Assembly: GCA_036346395.1 (NCBI GenBank)
Contig: CM070609.1
Location: 27,850,223-27,914,222, forward strand
Source: Hsuehochloa calcarea
Taxonomy: Eukaryota; Streptophyta; Magnoliopsida; Poales; Poaceae
Direction of reading: 5' to 3'
DNA length: 64,000 bases
A model generated the notes under the pieces. That model did not search any database. It was not told the origin of the DNA and saw only the letters and a list, made by a program, of their open reading frames with translations. The first letter of the stretch is position 1; each line of letters opens with the position of its first letter. Below, in pieces: positions 21,391 to 32,642 of this stretch. The position numbers were made by a program, and so were the translations under genes.

Positions 21391-24300
21391 TGTAACACCC
21401 CGTTTTTCGGTTATTGAATAGTGTTTACTATTTAACCCTTATTTTCAAATCGTGATTTCAATTTGTAATATTTTCGAAGGATTTCAAACTTCTTGTTAAG
21501 CTCGGGTTTGTGTTTCAAATCTTTCCGTGTTTTCAAAATTTCAAATTCAAACTTGTAGCTCCCTTTTCGGTTTTGGAGCCTTAACCCATTTTAGCTTTTC
21601 TTTCTCTCCCTTCCCCAGTGCTCAGCCCATTGCCTTCCTGGCCAACCGGCCCGCTCATCTCGGCCTCTCCCGGCTAGCCTACCTCCATTTCTCCCCTGGT
21701 CCGGCCTACTCTTCTCCCAGGCCGCTTGCTCTCTCTTGGCCCAGCCTCCCCTCTCCCTCTTTTACTGCTGACCACACACCAGAGCCCACCCCTGCAGTGC
21801 CTTCCTGCTCCCAGCGCCCGCCCAGCCCTCTCTCCGGCTTCTCCTTCTTCTACCCCATGCCTGTGACCTTCTCTCTCCGTGGATCGCTTCCACCGGCTCC
21901 CGTCGCTTCCCTCTCCCACCGACTCCCGTCACCTCCACTTGTGATCGCCCGGCGCCAGCCGTCCCATGGCACCGCCATCCCCGCCACCCCATCCGCGCCC
22001 ATGCCTGCTCCCCTACTCCTCCGGCGCAGAGCCCATGCCTTCTCGGGACTCCGCGTCGCCGGGCCCCTCCTTTGCTTTCCCTTCCGCCGCCTATAAAAAG
22101 CCCTAGAGGAGCCCCCTTCACCCCCTGCTCCACCCCTTCGCTTGGGTAAGCACCATTGCCTTGGCCAAGCTCCCCCTTTTCAAATTAATCCGCCTGCGCC
22201 GATCTCGCCTCGGCCATCTCCGGCGCCACCACCCCGTCACCGTGCGCCACCACCTCCCGAAGCTTCCTCTACCCTCATCGCCTCTGGACCACCACAACGC
22301 CGGGACTACTCCTTCTTCTTCGCCTCCGGCCGACACCTTCCTCGCCGCGATCTCCTCGCCGACTACCCCACCGCCATTGTCGGCGGTAAGCGCCAGGACC
22401 TCGCCAACGCCGTGCTCTCCCACTCCTCTCGAGTCTTTGCGCCCGGCTTTCTTCTTCGCCTCGGCCGAGCTCCGCCGCCGCCCCACTTCGCCGCCGCGCT
22501 CGGTCGTCCTCGGCGCGCCACGCCATCATCACCGGGACCACCTCGCCTTAAGGAACCCATTTTTGGTGTTCCCCGGCGCCGCCGCCCCTCCCTCCGCCGG
22601 CGACGAGCCGCGCCACCCCGGCTTCTCCTTCGGCCCGCGTGTTGTCGGACGACACGGTCACTGTAGCTCGTTGCCGGCAATTACTATTCACGTTAAGGGC
22701 TAATCCAGGTTTATTCAGCCTTAAGTGCCTCTTCTACCCGCTGACATGTGGGCCCATATGCACGGTTAAGCACTCAGTTTAACCGGATTTTTGAACTCGA
22801 GACTGGCAAGTGGGCCCGCGGCACTATTCTCAGACCTGTGCACCGTGGACCGCGGCGCGTGTTGGCCTTCTACCCACGCCACGATCTTGGCGTGGGGACG
22901 GTGCCTGTGTGCGCCCAACACGTGTCAGCGCCACGATTTTCCATCCATTTCTGATTTTCCAGTCAATTGAAAATCCTGTTTAAAACTTCAAAAATCCATA
23001 ACTTCCTCATTATAGCTCCAAAAATTATGAATCTTTTTCCTAAAATTTTCTAAAATCAAGATCTTGCTAATGGCACTGGTCTTATTTAATTTGGAGTTCA
23101 TTTGCTTGGTGATTTGTATTTATTTGCTCTCTTTTGTTGTTGTTTCTTTTTCCGGTACGTCCGTCCGAGTAGGGTTCGAAGACGCGGGAGACCTCCACTT
23201 CGGACAAGCTCAAGAATACCTAGACCCTTCTACCTGTATCCCAGGCGAGTCAACACTTTGATCATATTGATCCCATATTTTATGCAAATTATATTCGTTT
23301 AAAATATTAAATTGCATGCTCTAATTTCTATGCAAATATATGTCAAACACCTAAGGTAGTTAAATGCCTACTTGTTGATTAATCATTTAGTACCTCATAT
23401 CCTTGAAAATTGAACTCTCATTATCCTTGTCACCCTAGTAAATACCTGGTAACATACTAGTTATAGGTCGTACTTAAACGCCATGCTAGACTTGTTTAAG
23501 TACCGGGGTATTTTTACCCCAAATCATCCTCCTTTAATCATGACAAATGTTTTGGGCAGTCATTGTGGGAGAATGACTGGACTGGTTGGTTAAATTGTTT
23601 TATACTTCTCCAAAACCCTAAAACTTGCTAATACTACATCCGGGCGGATGGAGAGAATGGTGGGTGCCGTCAGACACGAGAGCGATTGGTATGTGGTATG
23701 AGCCGTGCGGATGGATTAAGGACTTAATCTTGTCATGACCTCCGTGTAAAACAAGTACAACCACAAGTCGCAAAATGCAACTTGGCTTAGTAAATTTATC
23801 GAACCACGAAAGTCATCTCACTTTGGTGGAGGAGAGCGGTCAGGGCATGAGCGGGAAGGGACAGAAGGTGAGGTCGCCACTACGCTCGTCGTAGTGGTGA
23901 ACATCCCGCACAACTTATGGCGCAACCCCATATGGGTGAGATGATGGAAAGGGTGAAGTGGATTGAAAGGTTCTTGTGGCGACCAGCTCAACTACATGAC
24001 TACTAATCATGTGGGTAACGAGTATGATTGTCTCTTGTGGGTAAAGTGTATAACCTCTGCGAGTCAAAGCTGTTTAAGCAGTAGCGCCTACTGGTCAAAG
24101 GCGGACATGGGAACTTAAGCGGAGTTAGTTCTATTTCAAAAACCTTTGTGGGTGGTATGAAAACCAGTAGGGCTCAGATTTGACTTTTCCTGGATCGTCG
24201 TATCAGGTGTTGTTAATGTATGGAGGTAGCTCCAATCAAAGAAGCATGAGACGAGTTTCCGATGGAGGAACCTCTGTTTATTATTACTCTTGCACAATTA

Positions 24301-24949
24301 ATCTCTTTAAAAATGCAATTTGGTTAAAATGCTAAGTGATAGAAATTTTCTAATATCTGTATTTACAAATCTTGCTACGCAAATAAAAAAACCCGAGCCA
24401 ACCTTGTTACACCTTGCATATATATTATTGCATACATTGTGTGGGCTCGCGAGCACGATAGTTGTGCTCATCCTCGCTCTTTCCCAACTCCTCGAAGTAG
24501 GAAGACACAAGACTACGACTACTACGAGGACCCGTAAGTCGAAGACCGTGGAATCGTTGAGCGTAGTTTAGTCCTTAGTTGTTCTAGTCTCACCCAGTCT
24601 AGCCGACTCAGTCGGTTCTTGTGTGCCTCCTATATTGTCAGGGTTTTGGATAATATCGGATGTACACGGTTCCCGATCACTTGCTGCGGTAAGATGTGCC
24701 CTCACCCTTTTGCTTTCGTTGTCGCTTCCGCTATCTTTTGTAATGTACTCATTTGGCCTGTTCGGCCCTTATTGTAAAAACTGACCCGAAGCGGTCTATG
24801 TAAACTCTGATGTGTAAATTAATGAATGCAATGATGTTACGCCATGTATGGTTTGATTGAAAGAATGTACGTGGAGTGCTATCTACTGATCCAGGGAATA
24901 GCACAGAGATTTCACAGAGGATTTGGATTTACAAAATCCGGGTCCGACA
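21391..24949 (+). mobile_element. Solo LTR (3559 bp) with TSD ACTTG
   Basis: It begins TGTAACACCCCG and ends GGGTCCGACA. ACTTG stands at 21386-21390 and again at 24950-24954. Removing the LTR and one TSD restores the gag-protease linker frame of the host gypsy element. A TATA box, CTATAAAAAG, stands at 22091-22100 on the plus strand with a C-rich leader after it, which suggests plus orientation and a transcription start near 22125-22140. The GC-rich part (21600-22680) yields many long overlapping ORFs on both strands, which I judge to be composition artefacts. Confidence 0.9.
22091..22100 (+). promoter_or_regulatory. TATA box of the solo LTR
   Basis: CTATAAAAAG followed by a pyrimidine-rich stretch is the best core promoter candidate in this LTR. 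It gives the LTR its orientation. Activity is inferred only. Confidence 0.5.
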
Positions 24950-24954
24950 ACTTG

Positions 24955-26992
24955 TCAGGAACCATAAAGACTTCTTTATCATCGGGCTTGCGGTGCTTCT
25001 TCTTCTTGAGAGGCTTCTTTTGTTTCTTTTCTGGCTTTTCTAAGCCAGGTCGAGGGGTTTTATCCTTCGATCAATGGCCTCGCTCCACTCAACCGCTTCG
25101 CTAGCGGCTGCGTATTTGTCGACCATATCGAAGAGCTCGACAGTCGTCCGGGGAGGATTCATAGCGATCTCCTCTGTAAACTATCGATTCCTTAGACCTG
25201 CCTTGAAAGCTTGAATAACAGAAGATTCTGCGACCTTTGGTATTGAATTACGAACCTGGCTGAACCTTTTGATATATTGACGAAGAGTTTCATTAGGTTC
25301 TTGCTGGATCGATGATGGTCATCCTCCTTTCCAAGGCGGTCGTACGTACCCTGGAAATTTACAATCAGGAGGTCGCAAAGTTGCTCCCAAGTATAGATTG
25401 ACCCGACCGGTTGGTTGAGCAACCATGACCGGGCGGACCCTTCAAGTACCGTAGGTAGATAGTTTGCCATCACATTTTCGTTACCACCAGCAGTTCTGAT
25501 GGCAGTAGTATAGATTTGGAGAAATTTTAATGGGTTCTGGGTCCCATTGAACTTCTCCATGCTGGCTGGTCGGAACCTGTTGGACCAACGTACAGCCTGG
25601 AGTCCTGCAGAGAAAGTTCGACAGCCTGTGATTGATTCATGGCGCTTTCTTTGGAAGGGTGCTGGATTGTAATCGGTCAGAGACCAGTTTCTCAAATTGG
25701 AATACCAGGGCTCCGGTGTTCCGATTTGGTCGTGGACGTTAGGATGACGCCTCCGACCACCTGCATGGTCTAGACGATGTCAGAGATCATCAGGGCCAAG
25801 CGATTGATCCTCTCGACGAGGAGAAGGAGTGGCTGTTTGAAATAGCCTTCTTCCCTCGTGACTCCTTGGTCGGAATCATCGATTAGGTCTGGGTATCGAC
25901 TGATCCCCAACCCGATCATGCTGCCCTCTACTGAGGGAGGAACGTTGAGATGAAGTCATAGTTTGACTTCGTGAGGTCCTTTGTTTCTGGTACGCTTCCG
26001 TACGCTACATGGTTTGCTTGAGTATCTCTGATACCTGACCTACAAGTTGGACAAAACCTGGAGCATCTGCTAGAGCAGGGTCAGTGTTATTTAAAATACT
26101 TTGAACACGCTGCAGGTTCTGTGTCGTTACTGAAGGTCTTGGAGGGTTTATAGTAGTTGTAGGTGTTCGTAGATCTCAACCTTCCCCCAACCTTGTGTCT
26201 GGTCCCGTCCGACCCATTACTCTAGGTGGGGCAGAACCAGACGAATTAACTGATGGACGTCTATCAGTTCTGTTACATCTGGTATTTGGTGCTTGATTGC
26301 CCGCGCCATTTCCATCAATATGTGGTGGCGAGCTAGTGTATGCAGGATCGTACACTGTATTTTGATTAGTATTTTCGATCGCATTGACCTCGTGCTTCCA
26401 GAAGCAATCTTCCGAAGAGCTTCCACTGTAACTAGTGGATAGCCCTCCAGTGACTCTACCAGAAGTTTCCACGATGGAGACCGGTCAGAAATTAGCACCT
26501 CCTGAGGCCTTTGGGGTGGACTCAACCTGATCTGGCGAATCGCCGATCGTATACTGAGTCTTATCATCCTCACTTGGCCTATAGCCATGGGGTTTCATCG
26601 ACATCGTTACCAGATGTCGGTTGTCTCCTGGAATTTCCAGAAGTTGTTGGTGAAAACCTATCATCCATGATCGTATCGAGAGTATACTGATTCTCGGATT
26701 GCGGGGCTGAAGTTTTGTCACCTTTTTCGCTGGTCGGAAGGACTGGGCTTGGAGAGATCCTTGGATATTCCGAACCGGTCGGAATGACATGTCCCACTGG
26801 AAGCACCACTTGTTGTGGTGGTGCATCTTCATCCATCCGTTCGATTTCGCTGATGTCTGCGACATGCGAATCTGCGGAGGAGGATGATGACGACATCCCG
26901 TTCTCATCCATGGCGCGGATGCATCCCTCCATGTCGAGGTTGGAGCAGTCATCCAAGTCGATCCAATTCTCCTTGTCCAAACTCCCTGCCAT
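24955..26992 (-). pseudogene. Gypsy gag
   Basis: The start codon at about 26990-26992 opens MAGSLDKENWIDLDDCSNLD, an acidic N-terminal region. The capsid part (25192-25695) shows RFRPASMEKFNGTQNPLKFL, ANYLPTVLEGSARSWLLNQP and TWEQLCDLLIVNFQGTYDRL, the standard core of Tat-lineage Gag. A Lys-rich tail, KKHRKPDDKEVF, ends at the LTR border. Several frameshifts lie between 25700 and 26580. Gag builds the particle that carries element RNA; this copy is broken. Confidence 0.85.
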
Positions 26993-27066
26993 AGTCGCAT
27001 GAGCGATTATCATGAACAGGTGATTATTTGATGAGCGAAGAATTTCTTATGAAAATTTGCAACTTC

Positions 27067-27085
27067 TTCCCCACGAACGGCACCA
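27067..27085 (-). promoter_or_regulatory. Primer-binding site of the gypsy element
   Basis: On the minus strand TGGTGCCGTTCGTGGGGAA begins two bases after the LTR end (AGC TGGTGCC). Purine-rich PBS sequences of the form TGGCGCCGT..GGGGA are common in plant Ty3/gypsy elements; this copy has a T for C at the fourth base. The tRNA was not identified. Confidence 0.65.
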
Positions 27086-27087
27086 GC

Positions 27088-27786
27088 TGTCGACGATCAA
27101 ATCACCGATCTTATGAAAATATAGAAATAGAGAAAAATTATGTGTATCTCCTGGAAGAGAATGTGGTCGCTCTTTATTACTATGAACTGGCTGTTTACAA
27201 GGAATGCCTACGATCAGGCAAATGACTAATTCTAGTTACACTGAGTATGATGTTGGCTATGCTACTGAAATAGATCAAAAGTATGAATCTAATGCCAAAA
27301 GCCTCTTGTCCCTTTATCTGCTTTTCCACCTTTGATCCTTCCATGCTCCATCTTTAAATAGCTTCCGAAGGGGTGGTAGTTGTTTATGGAGAAGACGCCT
27401 GTGCGAAGCAGTACGTCTGGTCGGAAGGAGGTGGCAGTTGATTAAAGTATCAACTGCTGTGCGGTTAAATGTCGGTGAGACATTCAACCATTAGTCAGTG
27501 TCTTAGGATTATGTAACGTCGCGTGGTATGGAGTATACCACAGGTGTTCTATTCATCACACGGTAAAGGATATACCTAGATCTGGATCCAGATATCAGTT
27601 CATAGCTTTACGAGCAGTTAACTGGTCGGAGACTCGGTACGGGACCTTGTCCGACCAGGGTATTTATAATGTAACCTCTGAAATCCTTATGACCAGTGAG
27701 GTTGTTAGCTTTAGGGGTTACGACCACGAAGACGTATGGTCTCTCTTTATGTATTAACGTAATACATAGGGGCTTTAATCCTCATC
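27088..27786 (-). repeat. 5' LTR of the gypsy element
   Basis: On the plus strand it begins TGTCGACGATC, next to the PBS, and ends about CCTCATCA at 27786. It contains several ACTGGTCGGA-type motifs and, on the minus strand, a candidate TATA region near 27350 (TATTTAAAGATG). The outer border is set by the change to copia-LTR-like sequence and is less certain than the inner one. Confidence 0.7.
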
Positions 27787-28790
27787 AGGTCTACACTCAC
27801 AAACGCTTCTCAAAGCGGATGACGATCCGGTTCTTCTGAATCCTTCTCTTTGTGATCTCTGTCATCGCTTGACCTAAACCGCCTCTCCTTTGCACCGTCA
27901 CACACCACGATTTCTCCAAGGTTACCAACCCAGTATTTTGGCAAAGATATCAAAATACCCCTTCTCGATCCTTCTCAAAGGCCTAGTCCAATCAACGTGA
28001 TGCAATCCCATGTTTAGCCATGCATAGGTTCATCAATGACTCTTTTCATGTCGACAAGTCTCTCCCATCTGGCTCTCATCGGAACCACCATAGCACTTGC
28101 ACCGACCCCAAGCCACTTGATGCAACCCGTTGCACCGAACTTTCCATTTGGTCGATCTTGTCCATCTTGCATAGTCCCGATGATCCTTGCCATTAACCGT
28201 AGTTGACTTCAAGCCACTCGCACAACAATAGGCCAAGAAATTGATTCCAAGCACAAGTTCCTCGCAACTTAACCCACATTAGCTAAAACATGCATCATGC
28301 AACACCTATGCACTACATCCGATGACTATGGTCAATTCTACAAGATCATCACACCTCACTGTGCATGATCGTGTCCTGGTCGGTCTGACCATCGCCCTTA
28401 GCAGATCTGATCGCCAGTCAAGCTGGTTTGACAACCACCTGGCCGGTCAGACCACTCCCCAAATTCTTGCCAAGTCCTGGAAAATACCATCTCTAGATAT
28501 TTTTTGGCAAAACTCTATCTAGCTTTGCATTCAGTCTCTATTTTCCATGAGACCTAGTACAAACACACCTCCAAACACTCCCACACAGTGTTCGCTCACA
28601 TTCCTCAAAATTCAACTTTGCCGTCCACGACTGGCCTGGCCGCCGACCTCAGCCGATCTGACAACCACCCATGAGTCGACCAGACCGCCTACAACCTGGA
28701 CAACAAATCCGATAATTTTCCTAACCGAGAGTTTGAATCCCAAGCATCTCGAGACCGATGTCAATTGTTCAACATTAAGATTAGAATTAT
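27787..28790 (-). repeat. Decayed copia-type LTR fragment
   Basis: The sequence follows the order of the copia LTR at 16030-16560: a GACCTAAACCGC block (27873), TCTTGTCCATCTTG, a CCATTAACCGTAGTTGAC block, AACTTAACCCACATTAG, ACATGCATCATGCAA, then GGTCAGACC-type repeats (28375-28460 and 28635-28690). It is heavily diverged and has lost the part nearest the gypsy element, so it is probably an older insertion that the gypsy element or a deletion has cut. Confidence 0.7.
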
Positions 28791-29417
28791 ACACATGATC
28801 TCCACAATGAATAATCTAACGATATCATTTTCACATGATCAATACAAATAGGTTTTATATATTAGTGGTCAAAGCTAAAAAAATTGGCTGCGCGTTTTGT
28901 AAAATGTTAAATATTTCTGGACGGAGAGAGTATGTTAATTGTTGTTCACGTTAGTTCGGATTATGTTTAAAGGTTTTATACAGAAACAATCTACAATCTA
29001 TTGCCTAGCTCAGCATTCTTACTCCACAGAAAAATATAACATTCTCTAGCCTTGGATGATTAAATATTTCCAATTGCATGTAACAACTTGTCACAAAGAT
29101 GTCATGCGTCAATCGATCCTTTCTTGGTGAGTACCTGACCTTTACGAGTGGCATCATCAACCCTCCAGTGCTTCAGTAATGTTATTTCAAGAAAATCCAA
29201 TGGGAAGCAAACAACCGAAAGATTCCATGCACGTCACAATTAATTAGCTAGCTAGCATCGCTTAGCTTTCCTGCAGTTTGATCAGAAGACTCAAAAACAC
29301 TAGCAGCATGCATCTAATTACACCACACCTCACCCTGCGCCGCCAACCCCAGCCGGTTCGTTGCATTGGTAAAACAAGAAGCAATTCGATGCTAGACCAA
29401 GATGGCTAGCTAGATAG
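28791..29417. other. Gene-free 3' flank of the IDD gene
   Basis: AT-rich DNA without a convincing ORF. GGACGGAGAGAGTA at 28919-28932 looks like one terminus of a Stowaway-type MITE, whose ends read TACTCCCTCCGTCC, but no partner terminus was found. The 3' UTR of the zinc-finger gene must begin here, but I see no clear poly(A) signal to place its end. Confidence 0.4.
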
Positions 29418-32018
29418 CTAGATGATGTCCATCCTAGCGTGTTGGCGCCGCCGCAAGCCGTCGACGTTGAGGGGCTCGTCGATGTTGTCGACCTCGGCGT
29501 CGCCGCCCTCGGTCACCACGGAGGACACGTAGCTGCAGGCCACCTCGGAGCTCATGGCGGCCGGCGGCCTTGCTGCGCGGAACTTGTGGCGGCAGCTGAA
29601 GCAGGTGATCTGGAGCAGCGTGGCGTTGACCTGCCGCACGGCGTGCTCGCGGAGCGCGTGGGCGCGGCTCAGTTCCACCTGCGCCTGGTGCCGCATGCGC
29701 TTGGCGCCCGCCAGCTCCTGCTCAGCCAGCTCCGCCTGCCGCTTCGCCTGCGCGCGCGCCTCATCCGCCGCCGCCTTCTCCGCCATCGCCTGCTGCAGCT
29801 GCTCCCGCGCATCCTCCCTCGCCCTGCAGGCCGCGGCCAGAAACTCGCCTCCGGGCTCGGCTGCGTCGTCCCTGAACTCGCCACGTTTGTCGCCGCCGCA
29901 GAAACCTATGGACAGCTGCAGCTGCATGGCGGCGTCGTTGACCTGCGAGATGGCCGGCGGTGAGTGCGGCGCCGCGTAGCATGCCGCCATGCCCGTAGCG
30001 GCACCGGCGCGGCCGCTGGACGGCGGCATGAGCTGCAGCTCAAGGATGTGCCCGCCCCCGCGGTAGTCGGACGGCGGCGTCCGCGGCGACGGCACCTGGT
30101 CGAACCGGTGGAACGCGGAGGCGGCGGTAGGTTTCGGTATCGCTGGGGCGCCGGGCCAGGCCACCGGGCTGATGACAATGTCGCTGGACGGGCTGGTGCT
30201 GGACGCGGTCCGCGACACCGCCGGCGGCGCCTGCTTCTGCAACGACACGGCGGCCGCCACGCCGCACGCCGGCGACACGTCCGCCCCCGCCGCCTGTGGC
30301 CGGCCGGCGTTGCACGTGTCCTGGTGCTCGATGAAGCTCTCCACCCTGTACATTGGACGCGCGCACCAAGTTAGCTATAGAGCACAAGTTAATCACATCA
30401 GCAGGTACAACACTCTCGAGTCTCGACCAGTATAAAAAAAAACAAAAAACGAACGAACAGTAGCATCATCAGTTCATCACACGGAACGAAAGAAAGAACG
30501 TCTTAGTGCAGAGACCAAGGGTGCGCGCGCGCGTGAACTGAAAGTCCGAAACTGGAGGTGCCAAGAGCGAGCGAGCGAGAGACTTTATTGTATTGTATGT
30601 GCGAGGAATTCAAGTTGCAGCATGGGGGTCCAAAGATGTGGATCTACATGCTCGTGTGTAGCAAGTGGAAACAAAAACAAAATACTACGAGTGCGTGATC
30701 TGAGTAGCGGTATTGAAAAGGGGAGGGGGAAAGAGGCCGAGAGGGAGGAGAGGCCGGCCTCGTAGTTAGGCATGCAGCTTGTCAGGCGTGAAATTTTGGG
30801 CCCTGGGCTTGTGCGCATTAAATGGTGTGCCGCTGCCTCTGCTGCTGCTGCTGCTGCTGCAGTGCCAGCACAAGCAAAGCCGAGAGCCCCTCTCGCGGCC
30901 AAAGAAAGACAGCAGCAGCAGCAGAAACAAATGCGCAAGCAAAGCAACCAACCGATATGTGCACACACACAGACACAGGAAAGCGCTGCGTTTCCCTCGG
31001 GAATTGTGCTCTGATCCGCCCCCTCTTTTCCCTTAATGCCACAATAATAACAAACATCCCAAAAGAGAGGGGTAGCTAGCCGGCCGGCCGGCCGGCGCAG
31101 TGTGAGCCCCAGCCGTGCTCATACAAATCCTTTCAAGAAAAAAAACATCGGACTTTCTGTCCCGCATTTACGAGAATCGGATCAAGATCTTATAAACAAA
31201 TCGAAGGAAAAGTTTGTAGTACATTAGTAGCGAACTAGCGATAGATTTTAGCAAGGAGGACGAGGAGGAGTTCAGAGTTGTTAGGAGTAGTGGTGTTACC
31301 GGGAGAAGACGCGGCCACAGTCGCAGGAGTGGCCGCGGGTGCCGCAGGTCTTGAGGTGGGCCTTGTAGTCGGAGTGGACGGCGTAGGCCTTGGAGCAGCG
31401 GGCGCAGGCCCACTGGCGGTGGCCGCTGTGCTTGCGGCGGAAGTGCTTCTTGATGCCGACGAGGTCGCCGAGCGCGTGGGAGGGGTCGTGGTGCAGGCAA
31501 GACGGCTCCGGGCACACGAACACCCGCTTCCGCGCCGCCTCGCCGGCCTCCCGCTTCAGCAGCTTCCACGGCACCTTGTGCCGCCGACGGTGCATCTGCA
31601 GGTTCTGGTCGCGCTGGAACCCCTGGTTGCAGATCTCGCACACGTACCGGTCCGACTCCAGCAGCGTCCGCGGCGACAGCGACACCACCTCCGCGTCCGG
31701 GTCTGCGCCCCGCCGCGCCGATCAATGCATGCACCATGCCACCATCCCATGTTATTCACCGTTGCCGCGAGCCCGCGACACACACACAACATTACATGCA
31801 GCAAATCTTGGCACATACTACTAGGTACCATGTAATTGGATTCATTTCTATCGGCGTCTTTTAATAAGCAAGCAATTACCTGGTGTGCCTGCTGGCCGGC
31901 GCTTCTTCTTTGCCGTAGCGGCGGCCCCGGCAGCAGTGTCGATCTGCAGCGAGCGGAACGACTCCGGCGTGGCCTCGTCCGGAGGCGGCCCGGCCATCGG
32001 GGCGCAAGAGCCCAACAT
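29418..32018 (-). CDS. INDETERMINATE DOMAIN (IDD) C2H2 transcription factor, SGR5/LPA1 subclade
   Basis: Three exons, all with GT/AG borders: 31880-32018, 31300-31702 and 29418-30345, giving 1470 nt and 489 residues. Phases agree: Asp47 and Arg181 are split codons. A basic KKKRR (37-41) precedes the ID domain. Its four zinc fingers are C68-C71-H84-H88, C110-C115-H133-H138, C146-C149-H162-C166 and C173-C175-H188-C192. FSRVESFIEHQDTC, a long Ala/Glu/Arg coiled coil (about 348-423) and the CFSC motif (429-432) mark the SGR5/IDD14-16 group, which includes Arabidopsis SGR5 and rice LPA1. LELQL at 282-286 fits an EAR-type repression motif. These nuclear regulators act in shoot gravitropism and in tiller or leaf angle. 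The start MLGSC was chosen because family members begin similarly and the upstream in-frame ATG (32078) adds an unrelated stretch. All key residues are present; the gene looks intact. Confidence 0.95.
30346..31299 (-). other. Intron 2 of the IDD gene (954 bp)
   Basis: The donor is CCG|GTAAC at 31299 and the acceptor ACAG|GGTG at 30346. It holds a (GCT)n run at 30838-30860, a CAG-rich tract near 30910-30930, and a (CCGG) run at 31080-31096. ORFs seen across it on both strands come from these repeats. Confidence 0.85.
31703..31879 (-). other. Intron 1 of the IDD gene (177 bp)
   Basis: The donor is CCAG|GTAATT at 31879 and the acceptor GCAG|ACCCG at 31703. Removal makes the split Asp47 codon and joins GTP to DPDAEVVSLSPR, the usual lead-in to the first zinc finger in this family. 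Confidence 0.9.
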
Positions 32019-32220
32019 GGCTACTGCCGCGCGCACGCTTGTTTCTTTATCTTGTTCTTGTATACCACTACTTAGCACATACTACGAAGCAAGAACAGAA
32101 AAATTCCTCCTTTTTCCCGTTCTTGTTCTGATCACGAGTTCACACGATGGAAACGGGATGGGATTGGATGTCTACATAGAGGGACGCCAAGGAAGAAGAG
32201 ATCAACCAGATGGCCAGGAA

Positions 32221-32231
32221 GTATTAAATAG
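32221..32231 (-). promoter_or_regulatory. Putative TATA box of the IDD gene
   Basis: On the minus strand CTATTTAATAC lies 203 bp upstream of the ATG. A pyrimidine-rich tract (minus strand) at 32280-32400, made of TCCC-type repeats, stands directly upstream, like the Y-patch or GAGA-type tracts of grass promoters. Position and composition only; no transcript evidence. Confidence 0.5.
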
Positions 32232-32642
32232 GAGAGGATGATAGTATAATAATGGCAAGAGCCTTGGTAGGAATTAAGGGGATGGAAAGGAGGGAGGGTG
32301 AGGGGAGGGAAGAAAGGGTCTTGGAGTTGGCTTTTGTGGGCTGCTACAGAGACAATACCAAAGGAGGGAGAGGGAGGGAGGGAGGGAGGGAGGAGGCAGC
32401 TTTCCACCGGCTTTAGGTTTTAGCAGCTTTCTTTGGGATTATATGTGGGGCGGGGTTGGGGGGAGCTGGTGTTGGTAAGTACTTCTTTGGTTTGTGTCTT
32501 AATTGGCCTTGCAGTTTGGACAGGAGGAGGAGATGGCTGCAATACTTAAATTTTTTAAATATTGGTAAGGTTATTACATACGGTTCACTAAAACGGTTAG
32601 TATTAAATATAATTACAAATAGTTTTGGTTTAGCGGCCGTCT
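32232..32642. other. Promoter-proximal region of the IDD gene
   Basis: It contains the GA/CT-rich tract (32280-32400) and, from about 32560, the remaining left part of CACTA-type DNA (TTACATACGGTTCACT). No left CACTA terminus could be found, so that element is truncated on the gene side. Confidence 0.5.

Larger units (their letters stand above)
16961..27786 (-). mobile_element. Ty3/gypsy retrotransposon (Tat-like), 3' end incomplete
   Basis: Minus-strand order: 5' LTR (27088-27786), PBS (27067-27085), gag (26992 down to 24955), interruption by a solo LTR (21391-24949), then protease, reverse transcriptase, RNase H, a second RNase H-like domain and integrase, ending at a TAA at 17165-17167. 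The order RT-RNase H-integrase is that of Ty3/gypsy, and the extra RNase H domain (TMYFDGSLMLKGSWAGVVL) points to the Tat lineage. No copy of the 5' LTR is visible at the left end, so the 3' LTR is lost or lies outside recognisable limits; the left border is approximate. Confidence 0.85.

Noticed and set aside
21527..22703. Long overlapping ORFs on both strands (up to about 190 codons) in GC-rich DNA
   Set aside because: They lie inside a solo LTR with defined TSD, overlap each other in several frames, and are Pro/Ser/Arg low-complexity. Composition explains them.
16961..27786. An intact, potentially mobile gypsy element
   Set aside because: Stops, frameshifts, a solo LTR inside and no visible 3' LTR.
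29439..30374. Plus-strand and alternative-frame ORFs across the zinc-finger exon
   Set aside because: They are antisense or frame shadows of the GC-rich IDD exon 3, which has domain and splice support.
30838..30930. GCT/CAG repeat as an expressed poly-Gln or poly-Ala tract
   Set aside because: It lies in intron 2 of the IDD gene, between supported splice sites.
31278..31835. A 185-codon plus-strand ORF opposite the zinc fingers
   Set aside because: Antisense shadow of exon 2; no domain, and it crosses the intron.
32016..32078. Start of the IDD protein at the upstream in-frame ATG (32078)
   Set aside because: It adds MLSSGIQEQDKETSVRAAVA, unlike family N termini, whereas MLGSC at 32018 matches them in style.
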